The position numbers and the translations under genes were made by a program. Under the pieces are notes generated by a model. The model saw nothing but the letters and a program-made list of their open reading frames with translations, was not told the origin of the DNA and did no database searches. From Chitinophaga pinensis (lineage in GTDB: Bacteria > Bacteroidota > Bacteroidia > NS11-12g > UBA955): 64,000 nt of DNA. Below are positions 18,903-28,337 of this stretch, piece by piece (the first letter of the stretch is position 1; the number at the start of each line of letters is the position of its first letter). The stretch spans positions 1 to 64,000 of the forward strand of contig CAMDAF010000003.1 of NCBI GenBank assembly GCA_945888525.1, read 5' to 3'.

Positions 18903-19847
18903 TTAGAATTTATAGATAACTTGTAATTGTTGGTTTTTCAACTTCTTCGCTGCCTTTTCGAAGTCTTCTGTAAAACCTAAAATATAACCTCCACCGCCGC
19001 TGCCACATAATTTTAAATAGTATGAGTTGCTGTCAATGCCTTCTTTCCATACCTTCTTATAATTATCGGGGATCATTGGGCTGAAATTGTCATATACCAA
19101 TTGTGACAATTGTTTCAATGAATGAAACAAAGGCTTGAAATCCTTTTTCAAAAAAGCTTCAATGCACTCGTCGTTGTATTTTTTAAATTGGTTTTTGATT
19201 AAATGCCTAAAACCTTCTTGCTTGCACTTCTCCAAAAATATAGAAACCATGTTTTGGGTTTGGCCAGGCAGGCCGCTGTCCATTAAGAATATAGCTCCTT
19301 TGCCATGTTCATTAGGACTAGGCAAACCCACTGTATCTAGCTGTGTTGCAGAATGTATTAGAACCGGTAAATTAAGGTAACATATTAAAGGATCTAATCC
19401 AGAGCTTTTGCCATGGAAAAAAGATTCTAACTTGCTAAAAGTTTGTTTAAGCAACAATATTTCATCGCCTTTTTGATTGGCTTCAATGCTAATTTTATCG
19501 GTGCAATAAGCATCGTACAAAGAAGCAACCAAAGCACCGCTGCTGCCTACTCCAAATCCTTGGGGAATGCTGCTGTCAAAATACAAGCCATTTTCGATGT
19601 CTGATTGTAAACGCTCAAAATTAAAATAACAACCCAATGTACCGGCTTGTTCTAAGTCTTTTAGATAGACATAAAACAACTGAATGTCTTTGTTGGATTG
19701 AACGGCAAAGTCACCACCCTCTTTCGAAAGTTTTAAGACCCCGTTAAACTTATTAAATGGAATAGATAACCCTTTTGAATCTTCTATAATTCCATACTCT
19801 CCGAAAAGAAGTATTTTGGCATAGTATAAGGATTCTTTTAATTTCAT
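18903..19847 (-). CDS. GHMP kinase, probable mevalonate kinase
   Basis: GHMP-superfamily kinase expected to phosphorylate mevalonate. Visible motifs are the substrate region AKILLFGEYGIIE near the N-terminus, the phosphate-binding loop IPQGFGVGSSGALVASLYD, and the C-terminal LKLCGSGGGGYILGF. The ORF track start at 19907 runs back into mvaD; the ATG at 19847 (MKLKESLYYAKI) lies 2 bp after the mvaD stop and matches the family N-terminus, giving 314 residues. Operon position between mvaD and UbiA supports a mevalonate-pathway role. Whether it or the GYDIA kinase upstream acts on mevalonate versus phosphomevalonate is an inference. Confidence 0.85.
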   Translation of the reverse strand: MKLKESLYYAKILLFGEYGIIEDSKGLSIPFNKFNGVLKLSKEGGDFAVQSNKDIQLFYVYLKDLEQAGTLGCYFNFERLQSDIENGLYFDSSIPQGFGVGSSGALVASLYDAYCTDKISIEANQKGDEILLLKQTFSKLESFFHGKSSGLDPLICYLNLPVLIHSATQLDTVGLPSPNEHGKGAIFLMDSGLPGQTQNMVSIFLEKCKQEGFRHLIKNQFKKYNDECIEAFLKKDFKPLFHSLKQLSQLVYDNFSPMIPDNYKKVWKEGIDSNSYYLKLCGSGGGGYILGFTEDFEKAAKKLKNQQLQVIYKF

Positions 19848-19849
19848 GT

Positions 19850-20896
19850 TTATTTTAATTCGGGACCTTTTCCAATGTGGTTGCAAAAGTAAGTCTGATT
19901 TTGGCAAAATCCTATTAATTCATTCTTAACAAATTCTTGGATTTTAGCATCTTCTGACTCAGGGTTTAATAAATGTACATTGGCCCCGGCATCTAAGGTG
20001 AACAACAAATGTAATCCCGTTTGGTTTCTGAAATCTTTTATTTTTTCTAAAACTGCTAAGGTATTGGGCTTCATAAGGATGAATGGTGTTGGAGAAGTCA
20101 TCATTAAAGCATGCAACATCAATGCCTCTGCTTCAACCAGATGAATAAATCCATCTAAATCTCCTGCCTTCAAAATATTTAATAATTTTCCTGTATTCTC
20201 TGCGGCCAAATGGTAACGGGTTCCGGCAAATGGATGCTGTTTTAGCAATGCATGTCCCGCAGTAGAAGAAACTGCCTTTTTACCTTTTTCAATAATTAAA
20301 ATGGTATCACTAAAATCTTTGAAATTGTGATGCACCAAATGGTCAATATTCACTGCAACTTGATCGCTGCTTCCTTCTAAAAATGGCGTTGAACCCCATA
20401 AATTGTATCCACCATACACGCTTCTACATGCACTACCTGAGCCGATTCGGGCCCAATAAGATGCGGTGCTGAAGAAATCCTCAAGCTTTTCGCCAGTTAT
20501 TTTCTCATGTAAACTGCAAAGACATAAAGCCATAGCACTGTAAGCCGACGCAGATGAAGCAATTCCGCTGCTGTGAGGGAACGTATTAGAAGAACTTATT
20601 TCTATATGCAAATCGTTTAACCATGCAAAATCGCGACTTGCCTTTTCCAAAAATGGCATCAACTTTTCTTCAAAAATTGGATTTTTTTGGTTTTCAAATA
20701 AAAAATCTAAACTTATTCCACTCCCCTCAGTTTTGGGACCTACCTTAAAATTTGTTTCAGTGGTGGCTTGATCCAAGGTAAAACTAATGGAAGGATTGGC
20801 TGGCAATTGCTCTCCACGTTTACCCCAATATTTTACCAAAGCGATGTTTGAAGGGCTTTTCCAACAAACCGAAGCAGTTTCTTCTTGTATTGACAT
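19850..20896 (-). CDS. mvaD: diphosphomevalonate decarboxylase
   Basis: Converts mevalonate 5-diphosphate to isopentenyl diphosphate in an ATP-dependent decarboxylation. The N-terminal signature SPSNIALVKYWGKRGEQLP, the ATP loop FPHSSGIASSASAYSAMAL, the GSGSACRSVYGGY segment and the catalytic Asp region LDAGANVHLL are all present. The 348 residues are normal. Its start overlaps the stop of the GYDIA kinase gene by one base (TAATG). Confidence 0.95.
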   Translation of the reverse strand: MSIQEETASVCWKSPSNIALVKYWGKRGEQLPANPSISFTLDQATTETNFKVGPKTEGSGISLDFLFENQKNPIFEEKLMPFLEKASRDFAWLNDLHIEISSSNTFPHSSGIASSASAYSAMALCLCSLHEKITGEKLEDFFSTASYWARIGSGSACRSVYGGYNLWGSTPFLEGSSDQVAVNIDHLVHHNFKDFSDTILIIEKGKKAVSSTAGHALLKQHPFAGTRYHLAAENTGKLLNILKAGDLDGFIHLVEAEALMLHALMMTSPTPFILMKPNTLAVLEKIKDFRNQTGLHLLFTLDAGANVHLLNPESEDAKIQEFVKNELIGFCQNQTYFCNHIGKGPELK

Positions 20897-21807
20897 TATA
20901 ATATTAAGTCGTTAAATGGAATAATTCTATGGTATCCTTTGCTTTGAAAGTAAGCCATTGTGTCTTCGCCCGTGGCCAAAACATAATCGCCACCCCAGGC
21001 ACCCAAACTTTTAACGGTGCCTTTAAAATCCTCAAATAGTTCTTGCTTTATGCTGGGCAATCCGAGCACTTGACTCATTTCGTTTTCGGCCAATTCAAGC
21101 AAAAGACAAAATTCGAAATAATCGTCGTTGATGCTGATTAATTTACTAATACGTGTTATTTGCGCAACTTGAGCAGGACCTATATTGTGCCTGTAATTGG
21201 CAATTTGCTGGCGGCTGTTTTGTTTTTTATTCAAATGAACAAAATACAATTTATCTCTAAACGTTTTGTTCCATTCCAATATTTCTATAACCGGATCAGA
21301 GCCATTCATAGTATACAACAATGGTTTCCCTTCTTGCGCCACTGCAACATCAAAGCCACTGCCTTTAAATGCATTAAAGTGTAAAGAAAATGGATTGATC
21401 TTCGCCCACTGCGCAATATTGTTGGTGAGGGTTGAGCTGCTGCCCAGACCTTCGTCGTTGTCGAATTCTAAATTTGTTATTACCTGTACATCCTTGCCCT
21501 CACTTAGAAAGCTTGGATTCAAAGCCTTGGCATTGATTAAAAACCTCAACAATTGAATGGATATGTCTTGATCGGTGTATTCTAAAACAATAAAATATGG
21601 AAGCGCTATTTTTGCTTGAAACCATACCTCTCCATTTTTATTGATTGCTTTCCAAGTTAATACAGGCGAATCGGATGGGGCAAGAACTTCCACATTGAGA
21701 GATTGACCTGATTTTGTAGGCAGCGCAAAGGCACTCGCTCCATTTAACACGGCATATTCGCCGCATACCATTAATTTTCCGTGGCTATAAAATGTCTGCG
21801 AACTCAA
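20896..21807 (-). CDS. GYDIA-family GHMP kinase
   Basis: GHMP-superfamily small-molecule kinase of the type called GYDIA in Bacteroidota; here the name-giving motif reads GSGFDVAVAQ. The N-terminus HGKLMVCGEYAVLNGASAFALP is the GHMP substrate/ATP fold, and the phosphate loop is NDEGLGSSSTLTNNIAQ. The C-terminal GAWGGDYVLATG stands where the glycine-rich motif 3 is expected. The 303 residues are typical. It sits between mvaA (4-bp overlap) and mvaD (1-bp overlap), so it probably supplies a mevalonate or phosphomevalonate kinase step. No other phosphomevalonate kinase candidate is visible in this operon. Confidence 0.85.
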   Translation of the reverse strand: MSSQTFYSHGKLMVCGEYAVLNGASAFALPTKSGQSLNVEVLAPSDSPVLTWKAINKNGEVWFQAKIALPYFIVLEYTDQDISIQLLRFLINAKALNPSFLSEGKDVQVITNLEFDNDEGLGSSSTLTNNIAQWAKINPFSLHFNAFKGSGFDVAVAQEGKPLLYTMNGSDPVIEILEWNKTFRDKLYFVHLNKKQNSRQQIANYRHNIGPAQVAQITRISKLISINDDYFEFCLLLELAENEMSQVLGLPSIKQELFEDFKGTVKSLGAWGGDYVLATGEDTMAYFQSKGYHRIIPFNDLIL

Positions 21808-23165
21808 TGTCCCTCTTTGTTTTTAATTCCTGATACCGCTGGAACCTCTATGCCCCTAATTTTACAGAATATTTCGACGGTTGAACTGTAGCTTACAATC
21901 TTGTCTTTAAAATACTCAACAATTTGAACCTTTTCTGAATCAGTTGCTTCAAGCTGGTTCAATATATTTAACAAATGCATTTTCATATGGCCCTTCTGAA
22001 TGCCAGAAGTTACCAACGAACGCAGTGCTGAAAAGTTTTGCGCCAAACCAACCACAGCGGCTACTTTCATCAATTCATTTGCATTCGGATTGCCTAATAA
22101 TTTCAATGCAAATTTAACCATAGGATGCAAACCAGTTAGACCACCAACAGTTCCTAAGGCCAAAGGAATGTCCAATCTGAATATAAATTCACCATCCTTA
22201 ATTTCTGCATGGGTTAAACTTCTGTATTGTCCACTTCGAGAAGCATAGGTGTGGGCGCTGGCTTCGACTGCTCTGAAATCATTTCCTGTTGCTATCACCA
22301 CACTGTCTACCCCATTCATTATACCTTTGTTGTGGGTAGTGGCTCTGTATGGCTCTATTTCAGCGATACGCACCGCACGGCAAAATTTCTCAGCGAATTC
22401 CAAGCCACTCATTTCATTGCCATCGGCCAAACTTTCCAAAGGTGCTCTCACTTCAGCACGCACCAAACAATTTGGTGTGTAGTTGCTCAAAATGCACATC
22501 ACCACTTGGACTTGCTTTTCCTCTTCTGTCAACAAATCTGTTTTTTCAATTTCAGATTTTAATATTTTAGCAAATTCTTCAAGCACTGAATTGATAAAAT
22601 TAGCGCCCATGCTGTCGCAGGTATCAAAAGTCGCATGGATTTGGTAATAGCCCGGTTCTAAAGCGGTTTTATCCACCAACTGGATATCCAAAATTCCACC
22701 ACCACGCAGTTGCATATTTTTGGTGATGTGTTCGGTATGGCTGTAAAATTTGTCCTTTATAGAATTGAAAAAAGCGAACAATTTTTCGGAAGACTTGCCT
22801 TCCCAAATAAAGTGTACGTGACCAACCTTTTGAACATCGATGATCTGGGTATGGAAGCCACCGCGTTCCAACCAGAAGTTGGCAGACTTCGCAGCTGCTG
22901 CAACCACCGAACTTTCTTCAATGGCCATTGGTATGCAGTACATTTTGCCATCAATTAGAAAGTTAGGCGCTATACCAAAGGGTAAATAAAAATTGCTGAT
23001 GGTGTTTTCGATAAACTCATCGTGCAGTTTTTGCACATTGCTGTCATTGTTCCAATAGCTTTTTAAAAAGTCTATCGATTCTGCATCGTTACCGATATAA
23101 TTGGCAACTATCCATTCAATTTTAGCTTCTTTACTAAGCTTAGAAAATCCTTTTATACTTGGCAT
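21804..23165 (-). CDS. mvaA: hydroxymethylglutaryl-CoA reductase, class II type
   Basis: Reduces HMG-CoA to mevalonate, the committed step of the pathway. The class II N-terminus (GFSKLSKEAKIEWI), the ENT motif (DEFIENTISNFYLPFGIAPN), EESSVVAAAAKSANFW, the NKGIMNGVDSVVIATGND block and GTVGGLTGLHPMVKFALKLL are visible. It has 453 residues and no membrane anchor. Class II enzymes were first described as degradative, but the operon context here is biosynthetic. It starts 36 bp after the fni stop and overlaps the GYDIA kinase gene by 4 bp. Confidence 0.95.
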   Translation of the reverse strand: MPSIKGFSKLSKEAKIEWIVANYIGNDAESIDFLKSYWNNDSNVQKLHDEFIENTISNFYLPFGIAPNFLIDGKMYCIPMAIEESSVVAAAAKSANFWLERGGFHTQIIDVQKVGHVHFIWEGKSSEKLFAFFNSIKDKFYSHTEHITKNMQLRGGGILDIQLVDKTALEPGYYQIHATFDTCDSMGANFINSVLEEFAKILKSEIEKTDLLTEEEKQVQVVMCILSNYTPNCLVRAEVRAPLESLADGNEMSGLEFAEKFCRAVRIAEIEPYRATTHNKGIMNGVDSVVIATGNDFRAVEASAHTYASRSGQYRSLTHAEIKDGEFIFRLDIPLALGTVGGLTGLHPMVKFALKLLGNPNANELMKVAAVVGLAQNFSALRSLVTSGIQKGHMKMHLLNILNQLEATDSEKVQIVEYFKDKIVSYSSTVEIFCKIRGIEVPAVSGIKNKEGH

Positions 23166-23201
23166 TTCTTTTTTGTTGATGTTTATTTTTGTTGCGAGGA
23201 A

Positions 23202-24224
23202 TTAATCCTTAATTTGTAGATACTGGTAGCAGGTTTGTAAACCTTTGCGCTGCAGTTCGCAGTAGGCTTGCAATTCTGCATATTCGCCCGTTGCGTGTTT
23301 CAAAAATGCAGATGCTTGGGCATATATGGCATTGGTTTTGGCTTTTTTCAAAAGATAATATCCATCCAAATACGTTTGAATTCCACCACTGATAATAATG
23401 TTCTTACACAAGGCTTCAGGACCCAATTCATCAATTGCTTTATTTGCGAAATCGAGCATTTCAGTGGCAGCGTGGCCGATATGTGTTAAAGGATCCAATT
23501 GTTTTTTGGTTTCCTCCTCTTGTCTATACAATTCCAATGTTGCGAAATTAGTTCCTCCATGTGCAGCAAACTCTATGGCTTCGATTGGAAGTTTAAATAA
23601 TTCTACAAACGAACGCGGACCAAAGCCTTGTCCAACTTCTTTAACAATGATTTTACAATCCAATACATCCAACAAACGCTTGATGGTGTCAATTGGGGCA
23701 AAGCGTATATGATCGCCTTCTGGTTGCAGCCATTCTTGCAATGGATTAACGTGCACGATTAAACCGTCGGCTTGCAAACTATTTACCAATTCCTTTATGG
23801 CAGGCACTTGTCCTGCCTCTAACATTTCTTCAATTTGAGCGATGCCTAAATTGGCAAACAAGGGTTGATCGCCCATAAAAGGACGCACATTGAAATCGTT
23901 AAAATACGACTTGTCTTTTAATATAATACGGCAACTTCCCAGGCCTAAACCCATGCCAAATTCAGCACAAGCCATGGCCAAGTTTTTATTTATTTTGCCT
24001 GCCAATTCAGTTCCCCCAGTCATGCTGCTAATCCACAATGGCAGGGCAAGTGACTTATTTGCAAAGCTGGTTTTTGGGATGCTGTCTTGCTTGGGATGGG
24101 GCACTAAAAATGGTTCGTAGTAAAACCGCTCATCCCTTTCTAGGGTTTGAGAAAGAAAGGCCAAATCGATGTGGTCTTTTTTGCGTTGAGATGTTTGATG
24201 GGTGTCCAAAACTGATTGATGCAC
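23202..24224 (-). CDS. fni: type 2 isopentenyl-diphosphate delta-isomerase
   Basis: FMN- and NADPH-dependent isomerase that interconverts IPP and DMAPP. The N-terminal RKKDHIDLAF, then LWISSMTGGTELAGKINKNLA, LFANLGIAQ, VHVNPLQEWLQPEGD, IVKEVGQGFG and AAHGGTNFA are type 2 hallmarks. The 340 residues are normal. The start codon is GTG, with the next codons CAT-CAA. It is the first gene of the operon fni-mvaA-GYDIA kinase-mvaD-mevalonate kinase-UbiA. Confidence 0.93.
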   Translation of the reverse strand: MHQSVLDTHQTSQRKKDHIDLAFLSQTLERDERFYYEPFLVPHPKQDSIPKTSFANKSLALPLWISSMTGGTELAGKINKNLAMACAEFGMGLGLGSCRIILKDKSYFNDFNVRPFMGDQPLFANLGIAQIEEMLEAGQVPAIKELVNSLQADGLIVHVNPLQEWLQPEGDHIRFAPIDTIKRLLDVLDCKIIVKEVGQGFGPRSFVELFKLPIEAIEFAAHGGTNFATLELYRQEEETKKQLDPLTHIGHAATEMLDFANKAIDELGPEALCKNIIISGGIQTYLDGYYLLKKAKTNAIYAQASAFLKHATGEYAELQAYCELQRKGLQTCYQYLQIKD

Positions 24225-24237
24225 CTTTAGGTAACCA

Positions 24238-24245
24238 CAAAGATA
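24238..24245 (-). promoter_or_regulatory. -7 promoter box for the mevalonate operon
   Basis: On the minus strand the box reads TATCTTTG, a full TAnnTTTG match, ending 13 nt before the GTG start of fni. A TTG at -33 is not obvious. The 138-bp gap between fni and the aminopeptidase gene contains nothing else I can recognise. Confidence 0.5.
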
Positions 24246-24362
24246 CGATTTTGTTTTAAAATTCGCCTTTTTTGCTTGGATAACAGTGAATTAAGACATT
24301 ATTTATCGGTCAAATTAGCTGAATTAAACAATAATAAATACCCTTTTGCAGCGCAAAATAAC

Positions 24363-26804
24363 TTAGTCTTTCAGACCCATGGTTTTCAAAACCGCTTGTT
24401 GTTCTGCACTCAATTTGCTGATTTCAGCTTGAAGAATTTTATTTTCAGGTCCCCCTTTTTTCAATTCTTTCAAGACATCGGCACAAGGACCAGCCAATCT
24501 GCTGTTGTAGGTCAAACAAGCATCCAATAAATTTTTAGCTATTTGTTCATCTAAGAAGCCCAAACGTTTTAAAGCGTTGGCTGCATTAACACGGGTTCTA
24601 AACTCATAGTTAGCGCCGCACAATGTCACCAGTTCGTTTTTGTGTTTTGCGTTTAATTCAGGCCCATCAATATTCATAACAGCATACTCCAACCATTTGG
24701 TTCTGATGTTGTTGTTTTGACCATATAAAGACTCAGTTAATTTCAAGTATTTTACTTTTTCTTTTTGATCAATGTCTTTGCATTTCATCAATTTATCCAA
24801 AGCATTTTCTGCCACAATATTGCTGCTGTCTTTTAACAACAATTCAAAAATTGCTTTTTGCTCCACCACATTTGTATCGGCAGCAATGAAAGCATTCTTT
24901 ACTTCCGCTTTGCTGTCTTTTACCAACATCATATACCATTTGTTGAGTGACTTCTGATTGGCCAATTGCTTCGCAATTTCAGCGCGAATCGCAGGGTGTT
25001 TTTCAGCCACAAAACGGGCTTGTAATAAAGCTAATTTTTCTTTTAAAGGAATGTCTTTCATACCCACTACGGCATCGTAACGGTCTATCATATGATTGGC
25101 TTTTACTGCTTGTGCAAACAATTCTGCATTCGATTTTTTGAAATCCATTTTCTTCATCACTTTGTTTTCTTCGTCAAACAAAGTGAATTCAACTTCAGCT
25201 CCTGTGGTATTAGGAATGACAATGGTTTGACTGGCACTGTCCATTACCCAAATGGTTTTACGTTCTACACTTCCATTCTTATAGTAAATTGCAAAATCAA
25301 CTGGCATTTTAAAGTAGCGCACATGGCCATCAATCTTATGGGTTTGTTGGATATTAAATGTAATTTCTTTGTTGTTAAAACTTGAACTTACTTTATAATG
25401 AGGCTCACCACCGCGGTGTATCCATTGGTCGAAAAACCAATCGTAGTTTAAGCCCAATTTATCTTTTAAAGCTTTTTGGAAATCCCATGATTCAACATTT
25501 TTAAATCCATTCACTGCTAAGTAATGTTGGATAAAACGGGTGAAATTTTCTTCGCCCAATTGGTAGCGCAACATACCCAAAACAGCTGAACCTTTAGGGT
25601 ACAAACGGGTGGTTCCACCTTTGGTATGTCTTACAGGATAATTGTCTTTTTCACTTTGAGCCAATGCTGAATTGTATTCTCCGCGCATAGCCCATTGGTA
25701 AGCATCTTCGCCTTCTAGACTTCTAAAAAACAATTTAGGGAAAAATGTAGCGAAGCTTTCTTGCAACCACACATCGCTTCCACCGCGGGCAGTAATTAAA
25801 TCACCGAACCATTGATGGGTTAATTCATGGCAATTCACACCCATGTAATTGCGGTCTTTAAAACCACGGGCATCGGTGGTGAAGAAATCGCCGAATATGG
25901 TTGCTGAAGTATTTTCCATTGCACCATATAAGAAATTTTGCACCATGATTTGAGAATAGGTTCCCCAAGCATAAGGAGTACCTGTTGCATCTTCTAACAA
26001 TTCGATCATACGCTCAGTGTGCATGCTGGTGTATTCAACACGGTCTTTAAATTCAGGGTAGTACCAAAATTGAACAGGCGTTCCGCGTTTGGTTTTCGTT
26101 TCTTTAATATCATACACACCAATTCCTAGCATTAACAAATAACCAGCATGTGGTTTTTCCATTACATAATGCCAAGTGCTGTTGCCGTTTCCGTTGTCGG
26201 TTTGCGCTATTTTCTTGCCATTCGACAAACACTTGTATTTGCTTTCAATGCTTACAACAGTTTCAGTGGTAAATTTATCGTTCATGCAATCGTACATTGG
26301 AATCCAATGGCGGTTGTCTATACCTTGGCCTTGTGTCCATATTTGTTTGCGTATATAATTAATATCGGGTGCGCCTGTGTTTTCAGCTTGGTTCCAACCA
26401 ATAAAATAAATTCCTTTTTTAGGCAAAGCTGTGTATTCAAAAACCACGGAATGGTATTCGTCCCAGTTCAACTTTTTTGCAAAACGCAAAACCACACCTT
26501 CCGTGTTGATGCTAAAAGGCACAGGGTTTCCGTCCATGCTGGCGCTTTTTATTTGAATGCCTGGGGCATCAAAAAACAAAGTATCAATATTGTTTTGTAG
26601 GGTGGTAAAATTATGGGTTACTTTTCCAATGACCTTTCCTGCACTGGGTTCAAAACTTACCTCCACTTTCATATGGGTGATGTCTACACTGTGCTGGCGC
26701 TCGGCGGCATCAGGATCCGCCAGATAATGAATATGTGGCAATTCGGTTTGAGCGCTTATGCTGAATAGACAAGCTGAAAAAAGGAGAGTAAATAATCTTT
26801 TCAT
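24363..26804 (-). CDS. M1-family zinc aminopeptidase, exported
   Basis: Zinc metallopeptidase of the aminopeptidase N family, trimming N-terminal residues from peptides. From the ATG at 26804 the protein has 813 residues with a clear signal peptide (MKRLFTLLFSACLFSISAQ), so it is secreted or periplasmic; the upstream start in the ORF track (26852) would bury that signal. The exopeptidase motif GAMEN is near residues 294-298, the zinc motif HELTH at 326-330 with the third ligand Glu in LQESFATF at about 349. The C-terminal third looks like a helical HEAT-like region. Confidence 0.93.
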   Translation of the reverse strand: MKRLFTLLFSACLFSISAQTELPHIHYLADPDAAERQHSVDITHMKVEVSFEPSAGKVIGKVTHNFTTLQNNIDTLFFDAPGIQIKSASMDGNPVPFSINTEGVVLRFAKKLNWDEYHSVVFEYTALPKKGIYFIGWNQAENTGAPDINYIRKQIWTQGQGIDNRHWIPMYDCMNDKFTTETVVSIESKYKCLSNGKKIAQTDNGNGNSTWHYVMEKPHAGYLLMLGIGVYDIKETKTKRGTPVQFWYYPEFKDRVEYTSMHTERMIELLEDATGTPYAWGTYSQIMVQNFLYGAMENTSATIFGDFFTTDARGFKDRNYMGVNCHELTHQWFGDLITARGGSDVWLQESFATFFPKLFFRSLEGEDAYQWAMRGEYNSALAQSEKDNYPVRHTKGGTTRLYPKGSAVLGMLRYQLGEENFTRFIQHYLAVNGFKNVESWDFQKALKDKLGLNYDWFFDQWIHRGGEPHYKVSSSFNNKEITFNIQQTHKIDGHVRYFKMPVDFAIYYKNGSVERKTIWVMDSASQTIVIPNTTGAEVEFTLFDEENKVMKKMDFKKSNAELFAQAVKANHMIDRYDAVVGMKDIPLKEKLALLQARFVAEKHPAIRAEIAKQLANQKSLNKWYMMLVKDSKAEVKNAFIAADTNVVEQKAIFELLLKDSSNIVAENALDKLMKCKDIDQKEKVKYLKLTESLYGQNNNIRTKWLEYAVMNIDGPELNAKHKNELVTLCGANYEFRTRVNAANALKRLGFLDEQIAKNLLDACLTYNSRLAGPCADVLKELKKGGPENKILQAEISKLSAEQQAVLKTMGLKD

Positions 26805-26822
26805 GTGCTGAATTAAAAAAAG

Positions 26823-26830
26823 CAAAAATA
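26823..26830 (-). promoter_or_regulatory. -7 promoter box for the M1 aminopeptidase gene
   Basis: Minus-strand TATTTTTG, a TAnnTTTG match, 18 nt before the ATG at 26804. It supports the shorter start chosen for the gene. Confidence 0.45.
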
Positions 26831-26972
26831 GGGGAAAAAGTAGGACAGACAAAATGAGAGTGAGAATGAGAGCGGATGCGTTTTTTCAATCATATAAATG
26901 ATTACATTCATTAGGTGTATAGTTAAAATCTATAAACAAACGCATAAGTACGCGCCAAATTTATATAAACAA

Positions 26973-27899
26973 TTACCTATAAATCCCGAATGTTTTTTCA
27001 CCCGACATATTTATGGATGCACGGTACATACCTTCGCTGTTGAAGGGCATTTCAATATTGCCTTTGGCATCAATTGCTATCAAGCCACCTTCGCCCCCAA
27101 TTTTCACCAACTTGTCCATTACAACAATGTTGCATGCTTCTTTGAGGGATAAACCTTTGTATTCCATTAAACAGCTGATGTCGTAAGCCACCACAGCGCG
27201 TAAGAACAATTCGCCGTGACCAGTACAACTGATGGCGCAGGTACGATTGTTGGCATAAGTGCCCGCACCAATAACAGGTGAGTCGCCAATTCGGCCAAAC
27301 TGTTTGTTGGTCATACCCCCAGTGCTGGTTGCTGCGGCGATGTTTCCAAAACTATCCAATGCCACCGCGCCAACAGTGCCCATTTTATTGCCAGGATTGG
27401 CGCTGTGATCGAGTTGATAGTTTGTGCTGTCTTTTAAATCTAGCCATTGTTTGTAGCGTTGTTCGGTATAAAAATATGCATCTTCGGCAAACTCTATTCC
27501 AACTGATTTAGCGAATGCTTCCGCCCCATCACCTGCCATCATAACGTGCGCAGATTGGGTCATTACTGCTTGCGCCAAAAGTATAGGGTTTTTAATGTTT
27601 TTTACCCCTGCAACAGTTCCTGCCATTAGGTCTACACCCTGCATAATTGCCGCATCCATTTCGTGTTTTCCAATATGGTTAAAAACAGCACCTTTTCCAG
27701 CATTAAACAATGGATAATTTTCCAATTCAATTACCGCTGCAGCCACTGCTTCTGCTGCTGAGCCATTGGCCAATAGAATTTTATTTCCTGCAGAAATGGC
27801 CAAATCGAGCCCATGCAAATACGCTTTCTCCAATTCAGGGGTAAGTAATTCTTGAGCAATGGTACCAGCTCCACCGTGTAATGCAATGGCGTGTGACAT
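26973..27899 (-). CDS. iaaA: isoaspartyl peptidase / plant-type L-asparaginase
   Basis: N-terminal-nucleophile hydrolase that removes isoaspartyl residues from dipeptides and hydrolyses asparagine. It has the family start ALHGGAGTI, the NAGKGAVF segment, and the autocleavage site before Thr175 (KMGTVGAVALD), followed by STGGMTNKQFGRIGDSP and SCTGHGELFLR. The Thr would become the nucleophile of the beta chain. The 308 residues are normal; no signal peptide is seen, so it is probably cytoplasmic. Confidence 0.93.
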   Translation of the reverse strand: MSHAIALHGGAGTIAQELLTPELEKAYLHGLDLAISAGNKILLANGSAAEAVAAAVIELENYPLFNAGKGAVFNHIGKHEMDAAIMQGVDLMAGTVAGVKNIKNPILLAQAVMTQSAHVMMAGDGAEAFAKSVGIEFAEDAYFYTEQRYKQWLDLKDSTNYQLDHSANPGNKMGTVGAVALDSFGNIAAATSTGGMTNKQFGRIGDSPVIGAGTYANNRTCAISCTGHGELFLRAVVAYDISCLMEYKGLSLKEACNIVVMDKLVKIGGEGGLIAIDAKGNIEMPFNSEGMYRASINMSGEKTFGIYR

Positions 27900-27906
27900 A
27901 AGGGAG

Positions 27907-27914
27907 CAAAGGTA
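27907..27914 (-). promoter_or_regulatory. -7 promoter box for the isoaspartyl peptidase gene
   Basis: Minus-strand TACCTTTG, a full TAnnTTTG match, only 7 nt before the ATG. Transcription would begin at about the start codon. Confidence 0.5.
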
Positions 27915-28175
27915 ATGATTTTAAGGGATACCTTTAGGGTCTAGGGTATAGGGTATAGTTTTTATTGAGTAAACTTGAACTTTTCGCTACTTAACAGTCC
28001 ATTTTTCTTGTTAAGAAGAATAGAATAATTAGGATTTCTAATATAGAAAAACGATCTTGAAAGTATATTCAAATCCTCAGTATAGAAGCATTACGAATAC
28101 AAACCAACCACTAGTTTAAACGGCAATTAATTAAATGTCGGAATAATGAAGCAAGATCGAATCCTAATCCCTAGC

Positions 28176-28337
28176 CCCTAGACCCTAACCCCTGATAGGA
28201 AACGCAATAATTTGAATTAATGAGATAACTAAGCGTATTCGACCACTAAACCCTATCCCCTAACCCCTGATAGGAAACGCAATGATTTGAATTAATGAGA
28301 TAACTAAGCGCATTCGACCACTAAACCCTAGCCCCTA
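28176..28337. repeat. tandem duplication, 75-bp period, two copies
   Basis: The unit beginning near CCCTGATAGGAAACGCAAT is repeated exactly 75 bp later. Over the core the copies differ at only a few bases (AATAATTT against AATGATTT, GTATTC against GCATTC). It duplicates the right end of the dispersed element, including its C-rich block, and looks recent. Confidence 0.85.

Noticed and set aside
26148-26600. 150-residue plus-strand ORF
   Set aside because: It is a shadow inside the M1 aminopeptidase gene, without a recognisable domain or promoter.
28176-28337. Short CRISPR array
   Set aside because: Only two copies, the unit is 75 bp with no spacer between repeats, and no cas genes are present.
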